A stretch of 64,000 nucleotides of DNA from an archaeon (GTDB taxonomy: Archaea > Thermoproteota > Nitrososphaeria > Nitrososphaerales > Nitrosopumilaceae), in the NCBI GenBank assembly GCA_024276695.1, contig JAJRWR010000025.1, positions 62,001 to 126,000 of the forward strand, read 5' to 3'. Of this stretch, positions 39,208 through 49,192 are shown piece after piece; position 1 is the stretch's first letter, and each line of letters starts with the position of its first letter. The position numbers and the translations under genes are program-made. The notes under the pieces were generated by a model that ran no database searches, was not told the origin of the DNA, and saw nothing but the letters and a program-made list of their open reading frames with translations.

Positions 39208-41286
39208 ATGGCAACTGAAGCTTTTGGATTACCATTTGAAATTGGAACTCTTAGTGCTTGGTTAGTTTGGATTTTACCATTTACAGCAGCCATGATTATT
39301 CCTGGTGTTGGAAAATTATCAAAACATGCAACTGGATATGTTGCAGTTGGGTTTGCTTTAATGAGTGCATTATCTGCGGCAACAATGATTCCTGTTGCTT
39401 TAGAGGCTGGTGAATTACATCATCAAGTTATGTGGATAGAATCCATTGGTCTCAAAGGTGGTGTCTTAGCAGATCCGCTTTCAATAATAATGGCAAATGT
39501 AGTTGGTTGGATTTCCTTCCTCATCATGATTTACAGTACAGGATACATGAAAGGTGATAAAGACATTACCAGATTCTGGTTCTGGATGATGTTCTTTATT
39601 GGTTCAATGCAGTTAATTGTTTTATCTGACAATTTACTTCAAGTATTCTTTGGATGGGAAGGTGTAGGACTTGCGTCATATGCTTTGATCAGCTTTTGGT
39701 ATCGTGATAAAAAGAAAGATCATGTTGGAGTTGAAGGTAGAACCGTTCTTGGCATGTTGGATTATTATTCCCCTACGCATGCAGGTATGAAGGCATTCAT
39801 CATGACCAAAGTTGGTGATGTAATGATGATTGCAGGAATGCTTTTGATATTTTTGTTTGCAGGTACTTTTGGATTTAAAGAATTGTTGGAAGACACAACA
39901 TGGGCAACCACAATGTCTGCTCAAGGACTTTTGGTTCCGGCATTCATTCTTCTATTCGGAGGCGCTATGGGAAAATCTGCACAATTCCCACTAAACGAAT
40001 GGTTGTTAGAAGCTATGACTGGTCCTACTGCTGTATCTGCATTAATTCATGCGGCAACTATGGTAAAGGCAGGTGTGTTCTTAGTTGCAAGAATTGGTCC
40101 TCTTGTGTTTGCATTAGGAGCTGCAGGAATCCTTGCTGATCAATTCTTTGAAATTATTGCTTGGGTTGGTGGAATTACTGCATTATTACTTGCAACACAA
40201 GGAATGGTCAATCCTGAAATTAAGAAAGTTCTTGCTTATTCTACTGGTTCTCAAATCGGTTATATGATGATGGCATTAGGTGTTGCAGGATTGTCTCATC
40301 AATATGTTGACGGTTATACTGCAGGATTTTACCATTTAATTTCCCATGCAATGTTCAAAGCTTCGTTGTTCATGGCTGCAGGCTTTTTGTTACACTCTGT
40401 TGGTTCTAGATTTATGACAGATATGGGAGGTTTGAGAAAACAGATGAAGAAAACCTATGCATTCATGTGGGCTGCAGGTCTTGGTTTGATGGGTGCCCCA
40501 TTCATCACAACAGGTTTCTGGAGTAAGGATGCAATCTTTGCTGCAGTATATGAATCTGGAAATGAATGGGCATTACCACTATACATAATTGCAGTGGTTA
40601 CTGCAGTGATTACTGCATTTTATACTACTCGAATGCTTGGCATGGTCTTCTTTGGAAAGAAGAGTAAACATATTGAAAAGATGGAAGAAGAAGGACATCA
40701 TATTCATGATGCACCATTATCTATGTGGATTCCATATGGAATTCTTGCAGTTTTAACTATCGGAATTGGTCTTATTGGATTATCTGCAGAAGAAGGACTT
40801 CATAGTATGTTTGTAGATTACCTTGAAAATTCCTATGGTATTCACACTGAACACATTACAGAAGAGGCATCAATATTACCAGAATTCTTGCAAGGACTTA
40901 ATCCTGTTGCATTAGGTTCATCATTAGTAGCATTTGCTACGGGTATTGGACTTGGTTACATATTCTATATTGGTAGATGGGTTGATCCTGTCAAATTTGT
41001 AAATTCTAATATTGTCTTTTATGCAATTCACAAATTCCTCTTAAACAGATGGTATCTTAATGCAATAATTTACTGGTGTTTTGTTGTAGCACCATTGTGG
41101 TTAGCAAGAGGTGTATTCCGATACTTTGAAAAGACCGCTATCGATTACGGTATGAATGCTGGAGTTCAAAAAGCAGTAGGATGGAGTGCAAAAGTTGTAC
41201 AAGGAACTCAGACTGGTGTTTCCCAATCATATCTATTCGTATTTGGAGCAGGATTACTATTCGTAGTTCTGATATTATTGATATAG
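39208..41286 (+). CDS. nuoL: Complex I antiporter-like subunit L
   Basis: FFGWEGVGLASYALISFWY, FPLNEWLLEAMTGPTAVSALIHAATMVKAGVF. Confidence 0.93.
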   Translation: MATEAFGLPFEIGTLSAWLVWILPFTAAMIIPGVGKLSKHATGYVAVGFALMSALSAATMIPVALEAGELHHQVMWIESIGLKGGVLADPLSIIMANVVGWISFLIMIYSTGYMKGDKDITRFWFWMMFFIGSMQLIVLSDNLLQVFFGWEGVGLASYALISFWYRDKKKDHVGVEGRTVLGMLDYYSPTHAGMKAFIMTKVGDVMMIAGMLLIFLFAGTFGFKELLEDTTWATTMSAQGLLVPAFILLFGGAMGKSAQFPLNEWLLEAMTGPTAVSALIHAATMVKAGVFLVARIGPLVFALGAAGILADQFFEIIAWVGGITALLLATQGMVNPEIKKVLAYSTGSQIGYMMMALGVAGLSHQYVDGYTAGFYHLISHAMFKASLFMAAGFLLHSVGSRFMTDMGGLRKQMKKTYAFMWAAGLGLMGAPFITTGFWSKDAIFAAVYESGNEWALPLYIIAVVTAVITAFYTTRMLGMVFFGKKSKHIEKMEEEGHHIHDAPLSMWIPYGILAVLTIGIGLIGLSAEEGLHSMFVDYLENSYGIHTEHITEEASILPEFLQGLNPVALGSSLVAFATGIGLGYIFYIGRWVDPVKFVNSNIVFYAIHKFLLNRWYLNAIIYWCFVVAPLWLARGVFRYFEKTAIDYGMNAGVQKAVGWSAKVVQGTQTGVSQSYLFVFGAGLLFVVLILLI

Positions 41287-41298
41287 GGGAATTGTGAG

Positions 41299-42783
41299 AT
41301 GATCGAAATTACTTCAACGCCATTGGTTTTAATTGCAATTTTAGGAACTGTTGGAATTCTTCTTCCAATAATTAGCATTGCAAGAAAAGAACAAGGCTCA
41401 AACTCATTTTATGCCGTAATTGCATTTGCTGCATTAATAGTATCAATGGGTTATGTTGGATACCAATTTTATGCTGAAAATATCGCTTCATCTGCTCTCT
41501 TCTCAGAAGATGTAATTGTAGATGATGCATTTGGAGGATTCTTTGCTATCGCAATGTTGATTGTTGCTGTATTCACAACTGTTGGATCTTTTAACTATAT
41601 GCGAAAACACAATTCTCCTGCTGTTTACTATTCACTAATTTTACTTGCAACAATTGGTATGGTTCTAGTTGCATATTCAACTGATTTGATAATGTTATTT
41701 GTTGCATGGGAACTCATGAGTATTCCAACATACATCTTAGTTGGTTATATGAAAAAGAATCCAAGCTCAAATGAAGCTGCTCTGAAATATTTCTTATTTG
41801 GTGCATTATCTTCTGCAATCATAGTTTATGGAATTTCAATTTCATATGGATTAACAGGTTCTACAAACATTGGAGAAGTAATTCAGGGATATGCTACACT
41901 TGATCCTTCACTATTGCCTCTTGCATTACTTTCTGTTGGAATGTTCATTGCAGGATTTGGATTCAAAATGGGACTTGTTCCATTTCATCAATGGCTTCCA
42001 GATACCTATGAGGGTGCCCCTCCACCAATCACTGCACTATTAGCTGCCGCAACAAAGAAAGCGGGATTTGCTGCAACAATTAGAATTATAATTCTTGGAA
42101 TGATAGTTCTAAATCTTGATTGGACATTAGCTCTTGGAATTATCGCAGTAATGACAATGACAATCGGAAATGTCGCAGCAATCATGCAAAAGAACATTTC
42201 AAGAATGTTGGCATATTCTAGTATTGCCCATGCAGGATACATATTGATTGGACTTGCAGTAGCTCCACACAGTTCTCTTGGTTTACAAGGTTCTTTGTAT
42301 CAAATTATGAATCATGCAGTAATGAAAGGTGCTGCTTTTATTGCAATCACAGGCATGGTTACAGCTCTTGCAGTCACTCATATTGACAAACTCAAAGGAC
42401 TTGGAAGAAGAATGCCAATCACTGCTCTAGGTTTAGTTGTTGCATTATTTGCATTGGCTGGTATTCCTCCACTTTCAGGATTCTGGAGTAAATTAATGTT
42501 ATTTGGTAGTGCTTTAGATGCTGGTTCTGCATTATGGTGGGCACCTTGGCTTGCAATTGCAGGTGTCCTTAACAGTGCATTATCTCTTGCTTACTATGGT
42601 TGGCTTACAAGAAAAATGTACTTTGAAGGAGAAACTGAAAAGAGAGTTGCAGAACCAAAGTCTGTAATTGCTGTAATGATTTTCTCAACAATCTTTTTAG
42701 TAGGATTTGGTGTATATCCGGAACCCCTAATTAAATTTGTAGAGTTTGCAACTCCAGTAATTAGTTTAGGTCTTATGCCTTAA
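41299..42783 (+). CDS. nuoN: Complex I antiporter-like subunit N
   Basis: WELMSIPTYILVGYMK, VPFHQWLPDTYEGAPPPITALLAAATKKAG. Confidence 0.93.
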   Translation: MIEITSTPLVLIAILGTVGILLPIISIARKEQGSNSFYAVIAFAALIVSMGYVGYQFYAENIASSALFSEDVIVDDAFGGFFAIAMLIVAVFTTVGSFNYMRKHNSPAVYYSLILLATIGMVLVAYSTDLIMLFVAWELMSIPTYILVGYMKKNPSSNEAALKYFLFGALSSAIIVYGISISYGLTGSTNIGEVIQGYATLDPSLLPLALLSVGMFIAGFGFKMGLVPFHQWLPDTYEGAPPPITALLAAATKKAGFAATIRIIILGMIVLNLDWTLALGIIAVMTMTIGNVAAIMQKNISRMLAYSSIAHAGYILIGLAVAPHSSLGLQGSLYQIMNHAVMKGAAFIAITGMVTALAVTHIDKLKGLGRRMPITALGLVVALFALAGIPPLSGFWSKLMLFGSALDAGSALWWAPWLAIAGVLNSALSLAYYGWLTRKMYFEGETEKRVAEPKSVIAVMIFSTIFLVGFGVYPEPLIKFVEFATPVISLGLMP

Positions 42784-43639
42784 ACGAAGTAAATTTAATT
42801 AAATTCTCCAGGTTTATCTTGGCATCGCTATCAGGAATTTTTCTTAAACTAGATCTAGCTTTTTCTGAATATTCTTTTAACAATTCCTCCATTTTATTAA
42901 AAACATCTCTTGGATCAGAACTTTTTTTAATTAACATATTGAATAATTTATCCTCATTTTTCCAATCCAACAAATCATCTCGAATTTGATATGCAATTCC
43001 AAGATTTATTCCATATTCTGATAACCCCTCAATTTGCTCTTCTGTTCCATTTGCAATAATTGCACCTGTTCTGGCTGCAACCTCAAATGCAGTTGCTGTT
43101 TTGTATTCAATTACTTTGAGATAATCATCAAACGTTACATCCTCGCTATTTTCTAATCTACCTTCAATCATTTCTCCTTCACTCATTAACATGGCTGTGG
43201 TTGCCAAATCTTTTGTAATTCTGGCATTGTCTAATCTTGATGATATTGCAAGAATTAGTCCTAAAACAAAATCTCCAGTTAGTACACTTGTGTTATATCC
43301 GTATTTGATATGGAATGGATCCTTTTGTCTTCTCATTGTTTCATCATCAATAATATCATCGTGAATAATTGATTCCATATGGAGAAATTCAACAGCACAT
43401 GATGCAGACAGTACATTTTCATCAATTTTACCCACACTTTCAGCAGCTAAATTCAAAATTATTGGTCTAATTCGTTTACCACCTTCTAGAGAATATTTTA
43501 GAGGTTCAATAAATTCAGATTCAGAATATATGTCAAGTTCATCTTTTAAAGCTTGATCTATTTTTTCAATGTATTTGCCATAGGTTTCAAGCAAAGGATT
43601 TATCTCGATATTTTTCCTGTCCAAGATGGGCCTGATCAA
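42773..43639 (-). CDS. Polyprenyl (geranylgeranyl) diphosphate synthase
   Basis: GGKRIRPIILNLAA, IHDDIIDDETMRR, YQIRDDLLDW. Confidence 0.93.
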   Translation of the reverse strand: MIRPILDRKNIEINPLLETYGKYIEKIDQALKDELDIYSESEFIEPLKYSLEGGKRIRPIILNLAAESVGKIDENVLSASCAVEFLHMESIIHDDIIDDETMRRQKDPFHIKYGYNTSVLTGDFVLGLILAISSRLDNARITKDLATTAMLMSEGEMIEGRLENSEDVTFDDYLKVIEYKTATAFEVAARTGAIIANGTEEQIEGLSEYGINLGIAYQIRDDLLDWKNEDKLFNMLIKKSSDPRDVFNKMEELLKEYSEKARSSLRKIPDSDAKINLENLIKFTSFKA

Positions 43640-43669
43640 AAAACTTTACCATAAGTAAATAAATCTTGG

Positions 43670-43745
43670 TGCTCCAGCCGGGATTTGAACCCGGGATCTT
43701 TGCCTTGAAAGGGCAAAATGCTTGACCGGTCTACACCACTGGAAC
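43670..43745 (-). tRNA. tRNA-Glu (TTC)
   Basis: GTTCCAG/CTGGAGC acceptor, TTGCC-CTTTCAA-GGCAA anticodon arm, CCGGGTTCAAATCCCGG T-arm. Confidence 0.93.
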
Positions 43746-43825
43746 CCATGAAAATTCTACATTATCATCATAAAATCTTTTGTAAACCACAAAGATTTTT
43801 TTATTGGCAATATTGGACATGAATC

Positions 43826-44458
43826 ATGAATATAATACAGAAAATTGATGAAATGATTGAAGAAAGAAGTTTACTAAAACATCCATTTTACCAAATGTGG
43901 TCTGATGGAAAATTAACACAGGAATCTCTTGCAGGTTATTCTAAAGAATACTTTCAACTTGTAAAAGCAGTTCCTTCTTTTATGACTCCAATTATTGCAA
44001 AGTCTCCTGAAGCAGTAGTTAGTGAATTAGTTGAAAATCAACAAGAAGAATCTGATCACATTAAACCATGGATTGCTTTTGCTGGCGAACTTGGAATATC
44101 TGAAGATGAATTGACTTCATATGCTGGAACTGCTAAAACACAAAAGTCTGTGTCTGATTTGAATCAACTAATGGATACTTTTGATGGTGGTGCTTGTGCA
44201 ATGTATGCATTTGAAAAAGAAATTCCAAAAATCAGCCAAACTAAACTTGATGGATTGGCAGAATTCTATGGAATTACAAGTAATGAAGCTACCGAATACT
44301 TCAAACTTCATACTGAAGCTGATATTAGACATGCTGCATCCTGGAGAAATATCCTAGAGAAATCCTCAGTTGATACTAGCAACCTGATTGAAATTGCAGA
44401 CAAATCCCTTTCAGCACAAAACTTGTTGCTTGATAGTTGCTACGAAGAATACTGTTAA
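43826..44458 (+). CDS. Haem-oxygenase-fold TenA/PqqC/CADD-like protein
   Basis: SLLKHPFYQMWSDGKLTQESLAGYSKEYFQLVKAVPSF and HTEADIRHAASW. Confidence 0.75.
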   Translation: MNIIQKIDEMIEERSLLKHPFYQMWSDGKLTQESLAGYSKEYFQLVKAVPSFMTPIIAKSPEAVVSELVENQQEESDHIKPWIAFAGELGISEDELTSYAGTAKTQKSVSDLNQLMDTFDGGACAMYAFEKEIPKISQTKLDGLAEFYGITSNEATEYFKLHTEADIRHAASWRNILEKSSVDTSNLIEIADKSLSAQNLLLDSCYEEYC

Positions 44459-44499
44459 TCTCATAACATTTTATATCTGAGAAAAAATTCTTTTGCTTA

Positions 44500-44573
44500 G
44501 GGCCCGTAACTCAGCTTGGTAGAGTAACCGGCTCATAACCGGTGAGCCAAGGGATCGAAGCCCTTCGGGCCCA
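44500..44573 (+). tRNA. tRNA-Met (CAT), elongator-like acceptor
   Basis: GGGCCCG/CGGGCCC acceptor, CCGGCTCATAACCGG anticodon arm, atypical T-loop ATCGAAG. Confidence 0.9.
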
Positions 44574-44685
44574 TTATTTCCCATTAGTTTTAAAATGAGC
44601 AAATCAAAAAATATCTGGCCGCAATGAAGAATCAGAGTTATATCTGAATTGATGATTGGAAGGCATTTGTCTGAGCTGCCAAAAC

Positions 44686-45291
44686 TTACTTGTTGATTTG
44701 CTTTTTCACTTTTTCTAATACATCTTCATCAATCAGATTTTGTTCAAACAAAGCCTCAGTGATTTGTAAAATATTTAAAATTGAATGCATTTTTACTCCT
44801 AATTCTAAGAGTGCTTCATCAGCTCCCTCCATTCTATTTACAATAACGTATGCATCTTTAACTAGAATATTGACTTCTTTTAGAGATTTTAGTGCATTAA
44901 CAACTGAACCTCCTGTAGTAGATACATCATCAATCATAACTACTTTCATACCCTCATGAATTTTACCTTCTACTGTTTTTGATGTTCCATAATCTTTTGG
45001 TTTACTTCTGACATAGATTAGTGGTTTTACAGTTTCAATTGCAAGTGCTGATGCAATTACTAAACCTCCTGTTGGGACTGAAACAATCGAATCAAAATTA
45101 TCCAATCCAATATTTTCACTTATTTGATTTTCAAGATATTTTACCATTTTTCTAAATTCAATAGGATAACTTGGTACTAATCTTAAATCCACATAATACG
45201 AACTATGCTTTCCACTTGCTAGTGTAAAGTCACCGAATTTTATAATGCCTTTTTGATGTAAAAAGGTTGCAAACTCTTTCACAAATTCCAT
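44686..45291 (-). CDS. pyrE: Orotate phosphoribosyltransferase
   Basis: FGDFTLASGKHSSYYVDLR, VVMIDDVSTTGGSVVNAL. Confidence 0.93.
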   Translation of the reverse strand: MEFVKEFATFLHQKGIIKFGDFTLASGKHSSYYVDLRLVPSYPIEFRKMVKYLENQISENIGLDNFDSIVSVPTGGLVIASALAIETVKPLIYVRSKPKDYGTSKTVEGKIHEGMKVVMIDDVSTTGGSVVNALKSLKEVNILVKDAYVIVNRMEGADEALLELGVKMHSILNILQITEALFEQNLIDEDVLEKVKKQINK

Positions 45292-45341
45292 ACAAAAGTT
45301 AACTACACTGGATTTATTTTGTTTTGTATTGAGTACTAATT

Positions 45342-46424
45342 ATGCCTGAAATTTGGTTAAATTATGGAATCACTGACGTGGTTTTGGATATAAAGGCCGA
45401 AAATCTAGAGCAAATAATTGATTCTGAAGGTAAAATTTTGGATGATTCTGCGATCAATGAAAAATTAAACGCCATTGATTTGTCAAAACCAATGGAATTA
45501 GTAGTATTACATAATTCTAAATCTATTCTAAAAATAATATCTTCATTGTTTACACTATGTGAACAAAAATCAAAACCATTTCCAAAAATATTGGCTGACA
45601 AAAAAATCCTGAATTTAGTAAAATCTGGATTGCCAGAAGGAAGCTCAATTAATGAATTTGATGATGTTGACATTGAAAATTCAAATTTAGTATTCATGGG
45701 GGAGATGGAATTTAATGGGTTATTTGGTTATGAGACTATTTCTACACGTCTAATCAAAAAATTTGGCCAAGAATCCATGCTTGCTGCGTATGCAAAAAGA
45801 CAAGGAAATATGCCTACTCCTGGACAATATTCTGAAAGTTTAACAGAGGCAAAAAAATTTACTGATAAATTTGAAATTCAGGGAATAGAAATTGTTGCAA
45901 ATTCTGAGGGAATTCTAGATTTTTCAACAGGTCATCCTTCAGAAACTATTTCATCAACCAAAATCCTTGAATCAAATTCTATCAAAGATGTTGGTGAGCA
46001 TAAAACAATGGTGATTAGTACTGGAAAAGATGCAAGCAATGATAATCTAGGAAATTCTTTTTCCTCACTTTGGAATTGCTATAATGCTATCAAAAAAGAT
46101 GGCCTTGCTATTTTGGTGGCAGAATGTAAGGGAGGATTGGGATCTGATGCACTTCAGCAATACATTGAAGATAGGTTGACTCTTGAACAATTACGAAATC
46201 CTACCAAATACATTGACGGAATGGAAGATTTACTGTTTCTTTCTGAAGTACAAAAGAAATTCCAAATTGGACTAGTTTCAATTTTGCCTGAATTTTATGC
46301 AAAGAAACTGAACATGATTTCTATGCAGGGAATAAAATATTCCATGGACTATATTCTTAAAACACAAGGGGCACGTCAGAAAGTTGCAGTGGTTACTGAT
46401 GGTGCAAGACTTTTGTTAAGGTAA
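45342..46424 (+). CDS. Hypothetical protein with LarA-like C-terminal region
   Basis: MVISTGKDASNDNLGNSFSSLWNCYNAIKKDGLAILVAECKGGLGS resembles the LarA (DUF2088) C-terminal domain by eye. Confidence 0.45.
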   Translation: MPEIWLNYGITDVVLDIKAENLEQIIDSEGKILDDSAINEKLNAIDLSKPMELVVLHNSKSILKIISSLFTLCEQKSKPFPKILADKKILNLVKSGLPEGSSINEFDDVDIENSNLVFMGEMEFNGLFGYETISTRLIKKFGQESMLAAYAKRQGNMPTPGQYSESLTEAKKFTDKFEIQGIEIVANSEGILDFSTGHPSETISSTKILESNSIKDVGEHKTMVISTGKDASNDNLGNSFSSLWNCYNAIKKDGLAILVAECKGGLGSDALQQYIEDRLTLEQLRNPTKYIDGMEDLLFLSEVQKKFQIGLVSILPEFYAKKLNMISMQGIKYSMDYILKTQGARQKVAVVTDGARLLLR

Positions 46425-47525
46425 AAGAGCAGACAAAAAATCTGATGGTAGAGGTGCACACAAAACTGCTAGAACAATGATTCCAATATATGCAAGTTTT
46501 CTATTTCTTGAGAGTGGAGAAACATCATCTAATGGCATTGCACTAGGACTTCTTGCACTCATTATGAAGATCAAAATTGCCATTAACCAATAATTTAACA
46601 AAATAAGAATTGCCATACTCCCATAAGTTGCATATCTATGCAGTTTTACTCCAAGTAATGTTCTTGCCATGTGTCCTCCATCCAATTGCCATGCAGGCAA
46701 TAAATTCAAAAATGTAATTAAGAATCCAATCCACGCCGCAAACATTACTGGAGTCATTATCACTTCATATCCTGATCCTCCCTTTCCAAACAAAGCTAAA
46801 CTTGCTGTCATCAATAATGGTTCTCCTTGATTCCATTCGATTAATCTGGAATCTTCAAATAATCCTGCTGCAATTTCAGGATCTAAAATTGGCGCTGTAT
46901 ATGCAGCATAAATTGAAACTATTATGGCAATTACTAATCCTGCGATAGGTCCTGCAATAGCAACATCAAATAATATTTCTCGATTAATTGTAAGTCCTTT
47001 TGATTGAATAAATGCACCAAATGTTGGGATGCCGATTACTGGAAGTCCTGGAATAAAATATGGCCAAGTCGTTTTTAATCCATGGGCTTTTGCAGCAATA
47101 ATGTGACCTAGTTCATGGACTCCTAAAATCCCTAATAATGATAATGTGTAAATTGCTGCCATTTCAAGAGGATCTCCAATTTCTACAATTGAATTTGTAC
47201 CTGAAGTTCTGTAATATCCGTCAATCATCACAAATGAAATAACAATAGCAAACAATATTCTTGGAGTCCAAGCAGTACTCATCCATCTCCTCTGTTTTTT
47301 TGGAGAAAATTTTTGAATAATGACGTATAGTCCCCCTGTTTCCATCTTTTCTAATTTACAAACATATCTCATATCTTCTAATTTTCTAGCTAGACCTTCA
47401 AATTTTGATTTGAAATCTCTATCTTCTATTCTAAACTCTAATGAAAATTCAGTTTTTGTAAAGTCACTAACCTGAAAAATTGAATTGACCAACGAAATAA
47501 TGTCTTCTTGTGAGGGATCTTCCAT
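46416..47525 (-). CDS. Site-2 protease family (M50) membrane metalloprotease
   Basis: LGVHELGHIIAAKAHG (HExxH), LLPAWQLDGGHMAR. Confidence 0.92.
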   Translation of the reverse strand: MEDPSQEDIISLVNSIFQVSDFTKTEFSLEFRIEDRDFKSKFEGLARKLEDMRYVCKLEKMETGGLYVIIQKFSPKKQRRWMSTAWTPRILFAIVISFVMIDGYYRTSGTNSIVEIGDPLEMAAIYTLSLLGILGVHELGHIIAAKAHGLKTTWPYFIPGLPVIGIPTFGAFIQSKGLTINREILFDVAIAGPIAGLVIAIIVSIYAAYTAPILDPEIAAGLFEDSRLIEWNQGEPLLMTASLALFGKGGSGYEVIMTPVMFAAWIGFLITFLNLLPAWQLDGGHMARTLLGVKLHRYATYGSMAILILLNYWLMAILIFIMSARSPSAMPLDDVSPLSRNRKLAYIGIIVLAVLCAPLPSDFLSALLP

Positions 47526-47600
47526 CTCTTTAAGACTATATTTTTTCCATTAAATGGTCTTTTGGTTTAAAATTAAATATTGATAATATCACATACTATC

Positions 47601-48098
47601 ATGCAAGTTATTCTTAGACAATTAGGGAATTGTAATATTAGAAGAGCAGAACCAAGCGATCTAATTTCTGTAATGGAAATTAATTTGAAAACCCTGCCTG
47701 AACACTATTCTGATTATTTCTATGAAAGCTTACTTGCTGAACTTCCAGAGGCCTTTATTGTTGCAGAAATTGGAGGGAAATATGTAGGGTACATAATGTG
47801 TAAAACTGAATTCGGTTTTTCAAATTTTAAGAAATTAGGTTTTGTCAAAAAAGGTCATGTTGTTTCTATAGCCGTTGTTGAGGAACACAGAAAAAAAGGC
47901 ATTGGAAATGCACTTGTTGAAGAATCAGTTAATGGTGTAAAATTAAGAAAGTGTGATGAATTCTATTTGGAAGTAAGATGTAGTAATACGGAGGCTGTTC
48001 GATTATATGAAAAACAAGGATTTGTAATTAGACAACAATTAAACGCTTATTACAGAGATGGCGAAGATGCATATCTTATGGCTATTGAATTACAATAG
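47601..48098 (+). CDS. rimI: RimI-like N-terminal acetyltransferase
   Basis: NIRRAEPSDLISVMEIN, GHVVSIAVVEEHRKKGIGNALVEES. Confidence 0.88.
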   Translation: MQVILRQLGNCNIRRAEPSDLISVMEINLKTLPEHYSDYFYESLLAELPEAFIVAEIGGKYVGYIMCKTEFGFSNFKKLGFVKKGHVVSIAVVEEHRKKGIGNALVEESVNGVKLRKCDEFYLEVRCSNTEAVRLYEKQGFVIRQQLNAYYRDGEDAYLMAIELQ

Positions 48099-48135
48099 TT
48101 CAAACCAATAAATAACTCACAAAAAATTCTTCGCC

Positions 48136-48354
48136 ATGGACAAGCGAAAAGGAATGGGTATTACAATTTTTGTACTTTGCATTGGTGGTTTTTTCCTTTA
48201 TGCATACTTGCTAATGTTATCTGAATGGAGTCCAATTGTATTACAATTATCCATATTGATGATTGCTGGAGGAATTCTAGGAGTCGTTGCATGGATTGGT
48301 TATGTAATGGCAACAACAAAACCTTCACCTGCTTCAATAACGTCTGAAGATTAA
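48136..48354 (+). CDS. Hypothetical small membrane protein
   Basis: 72 aa with two TM segments. Confidence 0.55.
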   Translation: MDKRKGMGITIFVLCIGGFFLYAYLLMLSEWSPIVLQLSILMIAGGILGVVAWIGYVMATTKPSPASITSED

Positions 48355-48355
48355 T

Positions 48356-49192
48356 TTATTTAGAAATTTTTACATCAACAACTGTTTGATAATATCTTGG
48401 ACCAACTGCTCGTACAATTTTTGAATCTAAAATTTCTGATTTTACAGATGTAACACTAAGATAGTGTTCTTCAGAAAGTTTTCCAGCATCTGTTTTTTTA
48501 TCTGCATGAATATGTGAATAATAATGAATGATACCTCCATTTTTGGTTGTTTTAATTGCAGATTCTAAAAATTCGTCAGATCTTTCAGGTAACAACATCA
48601 ATGTTCTAGCTGATTTGTTTTCCAATTGATTATTAACTATTTCAGATGCATCTCCATTTATTGAAATTACATTGCCCGCAAGTTTGTTTAGTTTGATATT
48701 TGTCTCACATAATTTTGAAGCCACAGGATTGATGTCTAAACTATACACAGTACATTTTTTTTTCTTTGCAGCCATGATGGAAAACATCCCAATTCCTGCA
48801 AACATATTGGTCACTATCTCTCCATCTTGAACTAAATTAGTAATTCTTTCCCTTTCTGTAGATAGTCTAGGTGAAAAAAATGCATTTTTGACATCTACCC
48901 TAAATTTACAACCAAATTCTTTGTATTTTGTTTCTGTATTATCTTCACCAGCAAGAATCTCTAGATCTCTTGTACGAAAATTACCTTCTACTGCTGAAGC
49001 CTGATAGAATACACTTCTAACAATTTTCACTTGATCTAATAGTGTTTTCCCGATAATTTTCTTTTTAGATAATAATGAATCGGGAATTCTTACAATAATA
49101 ATTTCCCCTATTTGATCAAATGCAGAAATTAATTCATCACTTTCTTTTTCTGTGAGCACATTTTCTAGTGCTTTTTTTAACATTCGAGTCAA
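48356..49192 (-). CDS. tRNA (guanine37-N1)-methyltransferase Trm5-like
   Basis: KEFGCKFRVDVKNAFFSPRLSTERERI, EIVTNMFAGIGMFSIMAAKK. Confidence 0.87.
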   Translation of the reverse strand: MTRMLKKALENVLTEKESDELISAFDQIGEIIIVRIPDSLLSKKKIIGKTLLDQVKIVRSVFYQASAVEGNFRTRDLEILAGEDNTETKYKEFGCKFRVDVKNAFFSPRLSTERERITNLVQDGEIVTNMFAGIGMFSIMAAKKKKCTVYSLDINPVASKLCETNIKLNKLAGNVISINGDASEIVNNQLENKSARTLMLLPERSDEFLESAIKTTKNGGIIHYYSHIHADKKTDAGKLSEEHYLSVTSVKSEILDSKIVRAVGPRYYQTVVDVKISK

